64,000 nucleotides of DNA, from contig JAFTJZ010000026.1 of NCBI GenBank assembly GCA_017456145.1, positions 62,001 through 126,000 of the forward strand, read 5' to 3'. Positions within the stretch are counted from its first letter, which is position 1, and each line of letters starts with the position of its first letter. This document shows, one piece after another, positions 44,205-52,955 of this stretch. This DNA is from Clostridia bacterium (GTDB lineage Bacteria; Bacillota; Clostridia; Oscillospirales; CAG-272). Made by a program: the position numbers and the translations under genes. The notes under the pieces are model-generated. The model made no database searches. It was not told the origin of the DNA and saw nothing but the letters and a program-made list of their open reading frames with translations.

Positions 44205-45944
44205 TCACACCTCCTCCTCTTGGTCTTGATATTGCGAACGATGGATCTCGCGATAGGTCTCGCAGTGTTGCAGGAGCTCGGTGTGCGTACCGATGCCAAC
44301 GACGTTTCCTTCGTCCAATACGATGATGCGATCGGCATGACGCAAAGAAGAGGTGCGTTGCGAGACGATGAATATGGTGGGGTGATATTCCTTTTGCAGT
44401 GAACAAAGTGACCTTCGCAGTGCGGCATCCGTCGCATAGTCCAGTGCCGAGGCGCTGTCATCCAAAATCAAAATTTCGGGACGGCGCACCAGTGCGCGCG
44501 CGATGGTCAGACGTTGTCTCTGTCCCCCGGAATAGTTGCGACCATTTTGCTCGACGAGGCTGTCAAGTCCATCCTCCTTACCGCGAAGAATATCGCTTGC
44601 CTGCGCCAAGGAGAGCGCGTGCAGCAGTTCCTCCTCCGTCGCATTCTGCTTGCCCCAAATAAGGTTTTCTCGGATAGTGCCGCGGAAAAGAACCGCTTTT
44701 TGAGGAACTACGCCGATCTTCTCGCGCAGTGTGGGCAGATCCCAATCCTTGACGGGAGCACCGAGAACGGAGATCTCGCCTTCGCTTACATCGTAAAATC
44801 GCGGGATCAGATTGACCAGCGTCGTTTTACCTGCACCCGTACCGCCGATGATACCGATGGTCTCCCCGCGCCGTGCCTCAAAGCTTACATCGCGCAGGGA
44901 GGCATCACCCGCACCGGGATATTGTGCGGTGACGTGGCGAAAGGAAACGACCACATCCCCCTGTCCCGAGGCCGTCTGACCGTTTACGGGGGCATCCATC
45001 GACGGATTGGTGTCGAGAACTGCCTGTACTCGCTTGGCGCAGGCGATCCCCTTGGTCAGTGTTATCACAAGGCTGGCGAATTTGATCAGCTCGACCAGAA
45101 TTTGCGACATATAATTATACAGAGCCACGACCTCACCCTGCGTCAGATCTCCGCTGTCCACCCGCAGCGCACCGACGTAGATCAAAGCGATTATGGCAAG
45201 ATTGATCAGGGCAAGTGAGAGAGGATTGAGCAGCGCGGAGATGCGTCCGACGCGGATCTGCGCATCCGTCAGCGCGGCATTCTTCTCGTCGAAGGTATGG
45301 ATCTCCTGCTGTTCACGTCGAAAGGCGCGCAGCACGCGAGCGCCTGACAGGTTCTCGCGGGTGGTCTTGGTAATAGCGTCCAGACGAGATTGCACGTTTT
45401 TATAAAGAGGGACGCAAAAGAACATAATGCCGAACACCACCGCAGAGAGCACGGGAATGGTAACGGCAAAAATCAGAGCTGCTTTGACGTCCACAGTAAA
45501 CGCCATGACCGCCGCGCCCAGCACCACAAAAGGAGAGCGGAGCAGCAGACGCAGCGTCAGATTGACGCCGGATTGTACTTGGTTGACGTCGCTGGTCATG
45601 CGGGTGATCAGGGTTGAGGTGCCCATGCGATCAAGGTCGCTGTAGGAGAGCGTGCCGATATGCGCAAAGAGGGCGTGTCGGACTCCCTTAGCAAAGCCGA
45701 CGGCAGCCTTGGCGGCAAAATATTGCGCCGTTACCGCGCAGACAAGACCGATGATCGCAAGACCGAGCAAAAGAGCACAGTGGGTGAAGATCAGCCTTTT
45801 GTCGCCCTGCGCGATGCCGACGTCAATAATGGCGGCGACCACCAGCGGCACGAACAGCTCAAAGGATGCCTCCAGCAGCTTGAACAGCGGACCCAGAACG
45901 CTCTCTTTTTTATACGGACTTAAAAATTTGAGTAGTTTTTTCAT
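44205..45944 (-). CDS. ABC exporter half-transporter (degenerate ATP site)
   Basis: The 579-aa protein has six TM segments and a C-terminal ATPase: Walker A GGTGAGKTT, signature YSGGQRQRL, Walker B ILILDDSASALD. The catalytic Glu is Asp and the switch His is Gln (IVSQRTSS). These are the changes found in the non-catalytic half of heterodimeric exporters such as BmrCD or TM287/288. It is the first gene of the pair. The ATG at 45944 with GGAGAC is preferred over a TTG at 45956. Confidence 0.92.
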   Translation of the reverse strand: MKKLLKFLSPYKKESVLGPLFKLLEASFELFVPLVVAAIIDVGIAQGDKRLIFTHCALLLGLAIIGLVCAVTAQYFAAKAAVGFAKGVRHALFAHIGTLSYSDLDRMGTSTLITRMTSDVNQVQSGVNLTLRLLLRSPFVVLGAAVMAFTVDVKAALIFAVTIPVLSAVVFGIMFFCVPLYKNVQSRLDAITKTTRENLSGARVLRAFRREQQEIHTFDEKNAALTDAQIRVGRISALLNPLSLALINLAIIALIYVGALRVDSGDLTQGEVVALYNYMSQILVELIKFASLVITLTKGIACAKRVQAVLDTNPSMDAPVNGQTASGQGDVVVSFRHVTAQYPGAGDASLRDVSFEARRGETIGIIGGTGAGKTTLVNLIPRFYDVSEGEISVLGAPVKDWDLPTLREKIGVVPQKAVLFRGTIRENLIWGKQNATEEELLHALSLAQASDILRGKEDGLDSLVEQNGRNYSGGQRQRLTIARALVRRPEILILDDSASALDYATDAALRRSLCSLQKEYHPTIFIVSQRTSSLRHADRIIVLDEGNVVGIGTHTELLQHCETYREIHRSQYQDQEEEV

Positions 45945-45974
45945 GTAAGTCTCCAACGTGATTCATTCTCGTAT

Positions 45975-46003
45975 ATTATAACAAATAAACAGGAAAAAAG
46001 CAA
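45975..46003 (-). promoter_or_regulatory. Promoter of the ABC exporter operon
   Basis: On the minus strand, TTGCTT (46003-45998), a 17-bp spacer and TATAAT (45980-45975). Confidence 0.78.
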
Positions 46004-46022
46004 GAGCTTGGGAAAAAAAGGT

Positions 46023-46047
46023 ATAAAATATGCCGCCCCGAGGGGCG
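46023..46047 (-). terminator. Possible terminator downstream of the aminotransferase gene
   Basis: GCCGCCCC pairs with GGGGCGGC; on the minus strand an AT-rich stretch and then a T run follow. It lies about 175 bp after the stop codon. Between them is a second hairpin, GTCGATC/GATCGAC (46095-46113), and nothing gene-like. Confidence 0.4.
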
Positions 46048-46222
46048 GCGGATGGACGACTTTGATATGTCAATTATGGTTCGCTCTGTTTCAAAAGTCG
46101 ATCTGAAAGATCGACGATGTACGTTTCGCGGTATTTTGCATACAGCAGCCGGTTGAGCTCATTTCAGTAAAGTTTTCGTGGGCTGAGCGGTCAATAGCCT
46201 TATATTGCGGCGGTGTTTTCTC

Positions 46223-47398
46223 TCATCGCAAGCCTCTCTCGTCGAGAAACTCCCCAATGCGGCGCAGTGCCTCTTTAATATGCTCGGTGGAATAGCAATA
46301 GGAGGCGCGGACAAAGCCCTCGCCGCCCTGTCCGAAGGCAGGCCCCGGGACAATAGCGACCTTTTTTTCATAAAGCAGATGCTCGCAAAACTCCTCTGAG
46401 GTCATGCCGGTGGAGGCGATGCAGGGAAACGCGTAAAAAGCGCCTTTTGGCTCACGGCACGTCAGACCCAGCTTGTTAAAGCCCGAGACGATCAGACGAC
46501 GGCGAGTGTCGTATTCCTCGACCATAGCAGCAACGTCGTCGTCACAGCTGCGCAGCGCCTCAATGGCAGCGTACTGCGAGGTGGTCGGAGCACACATGAT
46601 GGCGTATTGATGAATTTTGAGGATCTGTTTCATCAAGGGCTCGGGGCCGCAGGCGTATCCCATGCGCCAGCCGGTCATCGAAAAAGCCTTGGAAAAGCCG
46701 TTGATCAGGATGGTTCGCTCCTGCATATCAGGCAAGGATGCGATGGAGACGTGTCGTTTGTCGCCATAAGTAAGCTCGGCGTAGATTTCATCGGAAATGA
46801 CGATGATATCACGCTCACGTAAAATCTTAGCGATCGCCTCCAGATCCTCGCGTTCCATGACCCCGCCTGTGGGATTACAGGGGTAGGGGAGAATGAGCGC
46901 CTTGGTACGGGGGGACAGATGCGCGAGCAGCTGGGCGGGGGTGAGCTTGAAATCATCCTCGGCGCGGGTCTCCACAATGACAGGAATACCGCCTGCAAGT
47001 GCAGTGATCGGCTCGTAGCAAACGTAAGAGGGCTGAGGAATGATAACCTCATCGCCGGGGGCGACGACAGCGCGGATGGCTGCATCGATCGCCTCACTTC
47101 CGCCGACGGTTACAATGACCTCCTCGGTTTTATAGCTGACGTTGTACTTGCGCGCGACGTAGTCGGCGATTTCCGTGCGCAGCTTTTCAAGTCCCTTGTT
47201 TGAGGTGTAGCGCGTCTTTCCGTCTTGCAAGGAATCGATTCCCGCTTTGCGAATTTTCCATGGAGTTGGGAAGTCCGGTTCACCGACACCGAGGGAGATA
47301 ACATCCTTCATGGTCTCGGCAATATCAAAAAATTTACGGATACCCGACGGTTTTATGGCCGTTACCGTAGGGTTAAGGATACGGTCGTAGTTCAGCAC
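46223..47398 (-). CDS. Class I/II pyridoxal-phosphate aminotransferase
   Basis: The 391-aa fold-type-I aminotransferase has SLGVGEPDFPTPW, YTSNKGLEKLR, NPTGG, ISDEIYAELTY and the PLP Lys in INGFSKAFSMTGWRMGY, with a late FVRASYCYS Arg for the carboxylate. It resembles aspartate and PatA-like aminotransferases. The substrate is not certain. It overlaps the Lrp/AsnC gene by 7 nt and is controlled with it by an upstream T-box, so it should respond to charging of a particular tRNA. Confidence 0.9.
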   Translation of the reverse strand: MLNYDRILNPTVTAIKPSGIRKFFDIAETMKDVISLGVGEPDFPTPWKIRKAGIDSLQDGKTRYTSNKGLEKLRTEIADYVARKYNVSYKTEEVIVTVGGSEAIDAAIRAVVAPGDEVIIPQPSYVCYEPITALAGGIPVIVETRAEDDFKLTPAQLLAHLSPRTKALILPYPCNPTGGVMEREDLEAIAKILRERDIIVISDEIYAELTYGDKRHVSIASLPDMQERTILINGFSKAFSMTGWRMGYACGPEPLMKQILKIHQYAIMCAPTTSQYAAIEALRSCDDDVAAMVEEYDTRRRLIVSGFNKLGLTCREPKGAFYAFPCIASTGMTSEEFCEHLLYEKKVAIVPGPAFGQGGEGFVRASYCYSTEHIKEALRRIGEFLDERGLR

Positions 47399-47877
47399 AG
47401 CGAAAAATTCCCCCGATCATCGCGGTCGGTGTTGACCAGCTCAACATCCAACTCTTTATATCTGCGGAGCACAAAGTGTGTAGCGGTCGAGACGACCGAG
47501 TCAATGGTGGATAGCTCTTTGGCCACAAACAACGCTACCTCCTGAAAGGTTTTGCCCTTGACCATGACCGACAAATCGTAGCCGCCCGACATGAGATAAA
47601 CCGATTCAACCTCGGGATATTTCATGACCTTTTTTGCAACCTCCTCAAAGCCAAGTCCTGCCTTGGGCGTGACGCGCAGCTCAATGAGCGCAGAAACGTA
47701 AGCACTGTCCATGCGTTCCCAGTCAATGACCGTTTTATAGCCGCGGATGATGCCTTGATCCTCCATGCTGCGAATCTCCTCGCGAACCTCTTTTTCCTCG
47801 CGACCGGTCATCGCCGCCAGCTCATCATCGCGATATCTCGCGTTTTTGTTCAACAGTTTCAAAAGTTTCAGATTCAT
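47392..47877 (-). CDS. Lrp/AsnC-family transcriptional regulator
   Basis: The 161-aa protein has an N-terminal winged HTH (LLKLLNKNARYRDDELAAMTGREEKEVREEI), IIRGYKTVIDWE, and a RAM ligand domain (VTPKAGLGFEEVAKKV, VYLMSGGYDLSVMVKG). These regulators sense amino acids. It is the first gene after the T-box leader and overlaps the aminotransferase, so the pair likely forms an amino-acid-responsive unit. Confidence 0.92.
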   Translation of the reverse strand: MNLKLLKLLNKNARYRDDELAAMTGREEKEVREEIRSMEDQGIIRGYKTVIDWERMDSAYVSALIELRVTPKAGLGFEEVAKKVMKYPEVESVYLMSGGYDLSVMVKGKTFQEVALFVAKELSTIDSVVSTATHFVLRRYKELDVELVNTDRDDRGNFSLC

Positions 47878-47898
47878 TTTGTTTCTCCCTTCGATTTA

Positions 47899-47950
47899 TA
47901 AAAAATGATAAAAGCCCCGAACGATAAGTTGCTTGACTTTCGTTCAGGGC
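47899..47950 (-). terminator. T-box terminator
   Basis: On the minus strand, GCCCTGAACGA pairs with TCGTTCGGGGC, followed by TTTTATC and a second T run. The 5' arm follows the T-box sequence, giving the alternative to the antiterminator. Confidence 0.85.
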
Positions 47951-48190
47951 GAAAAAAAATCCGTGTTACCACCTGACTTCGGCGTTTGCATATCGCAAAA
48001 CATCCGCACTTTGCCGGCACGATCATGCCGATTCCCGATAACGGAGGAAACACCGTTGTCCCCTTATAAGAGCTGGTCTTACTCGAACACAAGGCTCCGA
48101 AACTGCGTTCACGAAGGCCCCCGGGAGCTTGCACCAACCGCTCCGTCTCTGCACAGGGGTGACATCCGCTACTCTCTTTCATCATAGCCG
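47951..48190 (-). promoter_or_regulatory. T-box riboswitch upstream of Lrp/aminotransferase genes
   Basis: On the minus strand the leader has GAGAGTAG (loop-E strand of the specifier loop), a distal stem-I GGTGCAAGC and the T-box AGGTGGTAACACGG (47974-47961). Its UGGU pairs with the tRNA ACCA end. A GGCT/AGCC base and GAAA/TTTC helix frame the specifier loop. The 3' strand reads GTGAA-CGC-A, so the best specifier is CGC (arginine, 48107-48105). Uncharged tRNA should permit read-through. Confidence 0.85.
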
Positions 48191-48197
48191 TTGTCTT

Positions 48198-48226
48198 ATT
48201 ATACAAGATTTTGAGATGTTTGTCAA
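48198..48226 (-). promoter_or_regulatory. Promoter of the T-box transcript
   Basis: On the minus strand, TTGACA (48226-48221), a 17-bp spacer and TATAAT (48203-48198): perfect consensus. Confidence 0.9.
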
Positions 48227-48229
48227 GAG

Positions 48230-49297
48230 TTATTTGCGATTTTTTGCAGCTTTTGTACCTGCTTTTTTACTTTTTTCGGAAGATGTGATCGCGTCTTCCT
48301 CGGATTTTTGCAGGATGGAGGGCATCTTGCGAATACTGACCTCTCCCGAGAACAGAGCATCACAGCTGCCATCGGCATAACGAACCAAAAGACGATACTG
48401 CTCGTCAATGCCAAGGACTGCGGCGAGCTGCTCGCTGCCGTCATCACGCAGAACCGTGACCGTATGTCCGGGGAGAAAGGAGGCTTTGCAGTATGCGGCG
48501 TGAACGTAGGGGCTGTCGCTTTCCGGCAGTATGGTGGCAAGGCGATTGAGAAGTGCGACTAAAAATGCGCTGCGCTGTCCGAGGACGGGGGTATCTTCAG
48601 GGTAGATCGCGCCTGCGATGTTCTGAATGCTTTTGGGAAATCCGCTGCCGGGGGCGAAGATATTGACCCCGATGCCTAAAATGGCGTAATCCAGCTGCCC
48701 GTTCGGTGTCAGCGCAGATTCGGTCAGAATCCCGCAGACCTTTTTTTCGTCGAGATAAATATCATTGACCCACTTGATGTACGCCTGACGCCCTGTCAGC
48801 TCCTTGATGACTTCTACAACAGCGACGGCAGCGGCGGTTGTCAAGGTCAAAGCGCGGGCAGCATCAAGCTGCGGACGGAGTAAAAGGCTCATATATATTC
48901 CGCCGTTCGGAGAAAAAAAGACCCGCTGATGTCTTCCATATCCCGCACTTTGCTTGTTGGCGATCAGGACGGTGCCCGTGGGAGCACCGTCTTTTGCCAT
49001 CTCGCGCAGTGTCTTGTTGGTAGAGGTCAGAGCGGTGCGTACGTCCAAAGTGTATTCCTTGGCGGCACCCTGTAGTCTGGCTGAGAGGGCGGGCGCGGTA
49101 TAAAGCTCGCAACTATCCGCAAGCCGATAACCGGCACCGTGCTCCGAAAGAATATGGTATCTGCCCGAGCGCAGAGAGCGCAAATTATGCCAGAGGGAGG
49201 TGCGTGAAAGAGAGAGATGTGCCATCAATTCCTCGCCGCTGACGTAGCGATCGCGGTGGGCGTCCAGATATAAAAGCAGCTCGTCTTTGACGTGCAT
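48230..49297 (-). CDS. birA: Bifunctional biotin-protein ligase/repressor BirA
   Basis: BirA attaches biotin to carboxylases and can repress biotin genes. The 355-aa protein has an N-terminal HTH (VSGEELMAHLSLSRTSLWHNLRSL), a ligase domain with KQSAGYGRHQRVFFSPNGGIYMSLLL (biotinyl-AMP loop, GYGRHQR in place of GRGRxGR), VKWVND-like IKWVNDIYL, and a C-terminal SH3-like domain. A Lys/Ser-rich tail of about 25 residues is unusual. The start at 49297 has GGAGGAG. Confidence 0.92.
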   Translation of the reverse strand: MHVKDELLLYLDAHRDRYVSGEELMAHLSLSRTSLWHNLRSLRSGRYHILSEHGAGYRLADSCELYTAPALSARLQGAAKEYTLDVRTALTSTNKTLREMAKDGAPTGTVLIANKQSAGYGRHQRVFFSPNGGIYMSLLLRPQLDAARALTLTTAAAVAVVEVIKELTGRQAYIKWVNDIYLDEKKVCGILTESALTPNGQLDYAILGIGVNIFAPGSGFPKSIQNIAGAIYPEDTPVLGQRSAFLVALLNRLATILPESDSPYVHAAYCKASFLPGHTVTVLRDDGSEQLAAVLGIDEQYRLLVRYADGSCDALFSGEVSIRKMPSILQKSEEDAITSSEKSKKAGTKAAKNRK

Positions 49298-49334
49298 GAC
49301 AGTCTCCTCCTTGAAAAATGGGATCATATGAAAA

Positions 49335-49363
49335 ATTTTACCACGATTTTGAAAAAAAGTCAA
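49335..49363 (-). promoter_or_regulatory. birA promoter
   Basis: On the minus strand, TTGACT (49363-49358), a 17-bp spacer and TAAAAT (49340-49335). It is divergent from the promoter at 49394. Confidence 0.78.
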
Positions 49364-49393
49364 GCGATAAAGCAGAAATCTTTTAGAAAAATA

Positions 49394-49422
49394 TTGACAA
49401 AATTTGTGCAAAATGGTAGAAT
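49394..49422 (+). promoter_or_regulatory. Promoter of the large ABC-2-like membrane protein gene
   Basis: TTGACA (49394-49399), a 17-bp spacer and TAGAAT (49417-49422). Confidence 0.8.
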
Positions 49423-49458
49423 ATAAGTGTAGTAATATGAAAAATAGGAGGAGAGATT

Positions 49459-51903
49459 ATGAAACTCGTAAGGTTTGAATTGCAAAAATTGATTGGTTTG
49501 CGTCTGTTATGGATTTTGCTTGCCATATGCCTTGCGGCGAATGTCTTTTTCTGCGTTTCTGCAGCAAAGGACAGTGCAGACCGACTTTTACCGGAAGAGC
49601 AAGCAGATCTGATCTTTTCCGCCTATCGCGCCGACCCTGAGCAGGTCGTCTCCGATATGGAGGCGTATTATGCGGAGGAGCAGCGCTTGCTCGATCTACA
49701 GATGCAGATCATTATTTCGGGGCTTACCGGCTCCGGAGACGGGGATGGATCGCGAGAATCCATTGATCTGAATCCGCCGGATACATATTCGACCGATCCT
49801 TCCATCTCGGACAGACGTCTGTTCAATGCCCTTGAGACGGCGCTGGGTGCCTCGGTCAATTATGATCAAACACTGGATGGCGTCATCGCGACAGCCAACC
49901 AAAATATTTTGCGCTGCAAGCTGATGGGAAATTCAGAGAACAGCTTTGTTTACGTTGTCCAGACCGATACCATCGCGCGCTATACACACTTGAAGGAGGT
50001 CGTCTCTCCTGAGATCGAATACGTGCGGGGGTGGGACGGTTATTTTGCCTACGATCGCGGAAATATCTTTTTGCTGTTTGGTGTGATTCTGATTTGCAGC
50101 ATGATCTTTGTTTATGATCGTGAGATGCGCTTTTTCCCCTTGATGCGAACGACGTCAAGGGGGCGTGTCAGCGCGGCGATCTCCAAATATTTTGCTGCCA
50201 TGGTGGCGATCAGCGTCTTTGTGATCATGGTGACACTGTCCAATTTAATCGTATTCGGCAGCGTGACGGGATTCTCTTCTGTCACCAATGCGATCCAAGC
50301 CGTCCCCTCGTTGGTTTTGTGCCCATTGAAACTGACCATCTGGCAGGGCATCTTGATGTGGCTGATGATGCAGATTTTGGTATTTTGTACGCTTGCTGCC
50401 GTGATTCTGACGCTATCGCTGTTCTTTACCTCGTATGCTCCCGTTTATCTTTGCGGATTTGGCTTGTATGCGGTGAATTATCTTCTTGCCTCTGCGACTT
50501 ATACCTCTGCCAACGTCCCCGCCAAGTATGTCAACCTGATTGCCGCGGCGGACGCGGGAACCTATTTTGAGCGGGTATTGCACCTACAGGTTGGTGGCTA
50601 CATGATGACGTTTTTACCGTTACTTTTGATCTGCTGCGGGATCATTCTTTGCGTGACTCTTCTGATTTCTGTCATCCTTTATTGTCGCAACGTTCATATT
50701 TCGGCACGCGTGACCTTCCCGATCCGAAATTGGTTGCGTAATCTGCAGGAAAAGGGAAGAGCCCTGACGACTCGTCGCGGTAAGCGGCGCAATACGTATC
50801 CGCTTGTCCTTAGCAGCGCGGAGCTGCGCAAGCGACTTTCCGGTCGGACGCTCGCAGTCATTTTACTTCTTCTCCTTGGCTTGCATCTGATGAACGATGC
50901 ACTGACGCCCGTGCGCAGCGAGGATGACAAGCTATATGAGGCGTATATGATTGAGCTGGAGGGGGAATTGACCGAAGAAAAGCTCCGCTACATTGAAGAA
51001 GAAAACGAATTTATCCGCACGACGCTGCAAAACGTCGGAGCGATGGATAAAAAAATGGAGCAAGGAGAAATCACCATCGAAGAATATATGGCATTTATGG
51101 AGGATTACCATTACGCCAATTCCCATGAGGATGCCTTTGCGGTTGTTTTGAGCCAAGTGGAGCATCTCCAAAAAATCGAGGCGCAAACAGGTATACGGGG
51201 AGAGCTGTTCTACACCACAGGATGGAATCTGTACTTTACGCAGGACGTTTCCATGGTGATGATCGCGGCGCTGTTGCTGCTTTTGACGGGTGTATTTTCG
51301 GATGAATATACGTCACACGCATCGGCGGGTGCCTTTGCTGCCATCCTGCGCACCACAAAGCATGGGCGAGCGCACACTTATCGTGCCAAGCTGCTGTCTT
51401 GTATGCTGATCTGCATCGTTACGTCGATGATCTACACACTGGCTGAGCTGATCATTCTCTGTGCCAATTGGTCACTGCCTTGCCTTGACGTTGCTGTCGT
51501 ATCGATGCCTCTGTTTGCCGAGGCGCAGTTTACCATAAACATTTTCACCCTGCTTATTATACGGGGATTTTTACGGATGCTCTTTACCGTGATTTTAGGC
51601 TTGTTGGTTGCCTGCATCTCAGGAGTGATCAAGCGTACGGTCGCGGTGCTGATGGCGTGCTTTGCTCTGGTATTCCTGCCGTCGGTATTGCTGCAGTTCA
51701 ACGTAAGTGTTCCCACAGGACTTGTGACCATGGATTATCTGTCGGTTATGCCTCATATTTTCGCGGGAATGACCGAGAATTTCGGCGGCGGAGACTTGGG
51801 CTTGCCGATCGTATTGTGGATGCTTGCACTGCTTGTTCTTGCGGTCTTTGTCGTCCTCTCGGCACGTGTCTACATCGGGGGAAAACGGGTGCATTTGAAA
51901 TAA
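49459..51903 (+). CDS. Large ABC-2-type permease-like membrane protein with two similar halves
   Basis: The 814-aa protein has two units. Each begins with an amphipathic FELQKL or SAELRKRL stretch and a TM segment, then a long external, partly coiled region (about 40-180 and 490-590) and a group of about five TM segments. This is the layout of ABC-2 exporter permeases of the lantibiotic-immunity/bacitracin type, fused in tandem. No ATPase gene is adjacent, and it has its own promoter. The function is unknown; it could borrow a distant ATPase or be a membrane-stress protein. Confidence 0.65.
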   Translation: MKLVRFELQKLIGLRLLWILLAICLAANVFFCVSAAKDSADRLLPEEQADLIFSAYRADPEQVVSDMEAYYAEEQRLLDLQMQIIISGLTGSGDGDGSRESIDLNPPDTYSTDPSISDRRLFNALETALGASVNYDQTLDGVIATANQNILRCKLMGNSENSFVYVVQTDTIARYTHLKEVVSPEIEYVRGWDGYFAYDRGNIFLLFGVILICSMIFVYDREMRFFPLMRTTSRGRVSAAISKYFAAMVAISVFVIMVTLSNLIVFGSVTGFSSVTNAIQAVPSLVLCPLKLTIWQGILMWLMMQILVFCTLAAVILTLSLFFTSYAPVYLCGFGLYAVNYLLASATYTSANVPAKYVNLIAAADAGTYFERVLHLQVGGYMMTFLPLLLICCGIILCVTLLISVILYCRNVHISARVTFPIRNWLRNLQEKGRALTTRRGKRRNTYPLVLSSAELRKRLSGRTLAVILLLLLGLHLMNDALTPVRSEDDKLYEAYMIELEGELTEEKLRYIEEENEFIRTTLQNVGAMDKKMEQGEITIEEYMAFMEDYHYANSHEDAFAVVLSQVEHLQKIEAQTGIRGELFYTTGWNLYFTQDVSMVMIAALLLLLTGVFSDEYTSHASAGAFAAILRTTKHGRAHTYRAKLLSCMLICIVTSMIYTLAELIILCANWSLPCLDVAVVSMPLFAEAQFTINIFTLLIIRGFLRMLFTVILGLLVACISGVIKRTVAVLMACFALVFLPSVLLQFNVSVPTGLVTMDYLSVMPHIFAGMTENFGGGDLGLPIVLWMLALLVLAVFVVLSARVYIGGKRVHLK

Positions 51904-51921
51904 AATATTTTATAGAATCTA

Positions 51922-51950
51922 TTGACAAAGGCGACCGATTCGTTTATAAT
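51922..51950 (+). promoter_or_regulatory. Promoter of the nucleotidyltransferase-fucosidase operon
   Basis: TTGACA (51922-51927), a 17-bp spacer and TATAAT (51945-51950): perfect consensus, starting 19 bp after the preceding stop. Confidence 0.9.
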
Positions 51951-52018
51951 GTAATCTTGAAAAGCACAACCGCCGTTTGCGCGGTAATACAACAATATTA
52001 TTTTTGGAGGTCATAATT

Positions 52019-52927
52019 ATGAAAACATCCTTGGTTATTTTAGCGGCGGGTATCGGCTCACGTTTTGGAGGCGGCATCAAGCAGTTGGAACACATGGGAC
52101 CCAATGGCGAGATCATTATGCATTATTCCATTCATGATGCGCTTGAGGCAGGCTTTGACCGCGTGGTATTTATCATTCGTCGCGATATCGAACAGGATTT
52201 CAAGGAGATCATCGGCAACGATATGGAAAAGGTATGCCCCTGCACCTATGTATTCCAGTCCATTGACGATCTGCCCGACGGCTACAGCGTTCCCGAAGGT
52301 CGCACCAAGCCCTGGGGCACTGCGCAGGCCCTGCTGGCGTGTCGCGGTGTCGTCAACGAGCCGTTTATCGTCATCAATGCGGATGACTACTACGGTAAGG
52401 AGGGCTTTAAGCTGATCCATGATTATCTGGTGGAGAATTGCACACCCGAGAGTAAAAATTTCTGCATGGCGGGCTACGTGCTTGAGAATACCCTGAGTGA
52501 AAACGGCGGTGTGTCTCGCGGTGTTTGTAAAACCGACGCAGACAGCAACCTGATCGCTGTCACCGAGACACATAACATTACAAAGACCAAGTGCGGCGCG
52601 GCTGTACCCGACGGTGACGCTTGGAAGGAGATCGATCCCCGTTCGCACGTTTCGATGAATATGTGGGGATTGACACCTGCGCTGATCGAAACGCTTTACG
52701 AGCGTTTTCCCGCTTTTCTTGATGGCATGAAGGAAGGGGATATCAAGTCCGAATATCTGCTGCCCGCGGAGATCGATAAAATGATCAAGGCAGGTGAGGC
52801 TACGGTCAAGCTGCTGCCTACCGATGACAAGTGGTTCGGCGTGACCTATAAAGAGGATAAGCCTGCCGTTGTTGCATCGATCCAAAAGCTGATCCAAGAG
52901 GGTGTTTATCCTTCGCCGCTGTTTTAA
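52019..52927 (+). CDS. Sugar-phosphate nucleotidyltransferase-like protein
   Basis: The 302-aa protein has the nucleotidyltransferase N-terminus LAAGIGSRFGGGIKQ (family GxGxRxGG-K) and INADDYYG with the metal Asp, so it should make an NDP-sugar or similar activated metabolite. The exact sugar is unknown; related clostridial genes are found beside hexosamine-1-phosphate and fucose genes. The start at 52019 has TTGGAGG. It is the first gene of a four-gene operon; the fucosidase begins 28 bp later. Confidence 0.82.
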   Translation: MKTSLVILAAGIGSRFGGGIKQLEHMGPNGEIIMHYSIHDALEAGFDRVVFIIRRDIEQDFKEIIGNDMEKVCPCTYVFQSIDDLPDGYSVPEGRTKPWGTAQALLACRGVVNEPFIVINADDYYGKEGFKLIHDYLVENCTPESKNFCMAGYVLENTLSENGGVSRGVCKTDADSNLIAVTETHNITKTKCGAAVPDGDAWKEIDPRSHVSMNMWGLTPALIETLYERFPAFLDGMKEGDIKSEYLLPAEIDKMIKAGEATVKLLPTDDKWFGVTYKEDKPAVVASIQKLIQEGVYPSPLF

Positions 52928-52955
52928 TCCTGTATTTCAATATGAGGTAAAGCAT

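Noticed and set aside
44201..44461. N-terminal extension of the canonical ABC half-transporter
   Set aside because: It overlaps the end of the partner gene, encodes no conserved sequence, and a strong GGAGGAGG supports the start at 44200.
47874..48206. A 110-codon minus-strand frame upstream of the Lrp gene
   Set aside because: It covers the T-box leader and terminator and is a non-coding regulatory region.
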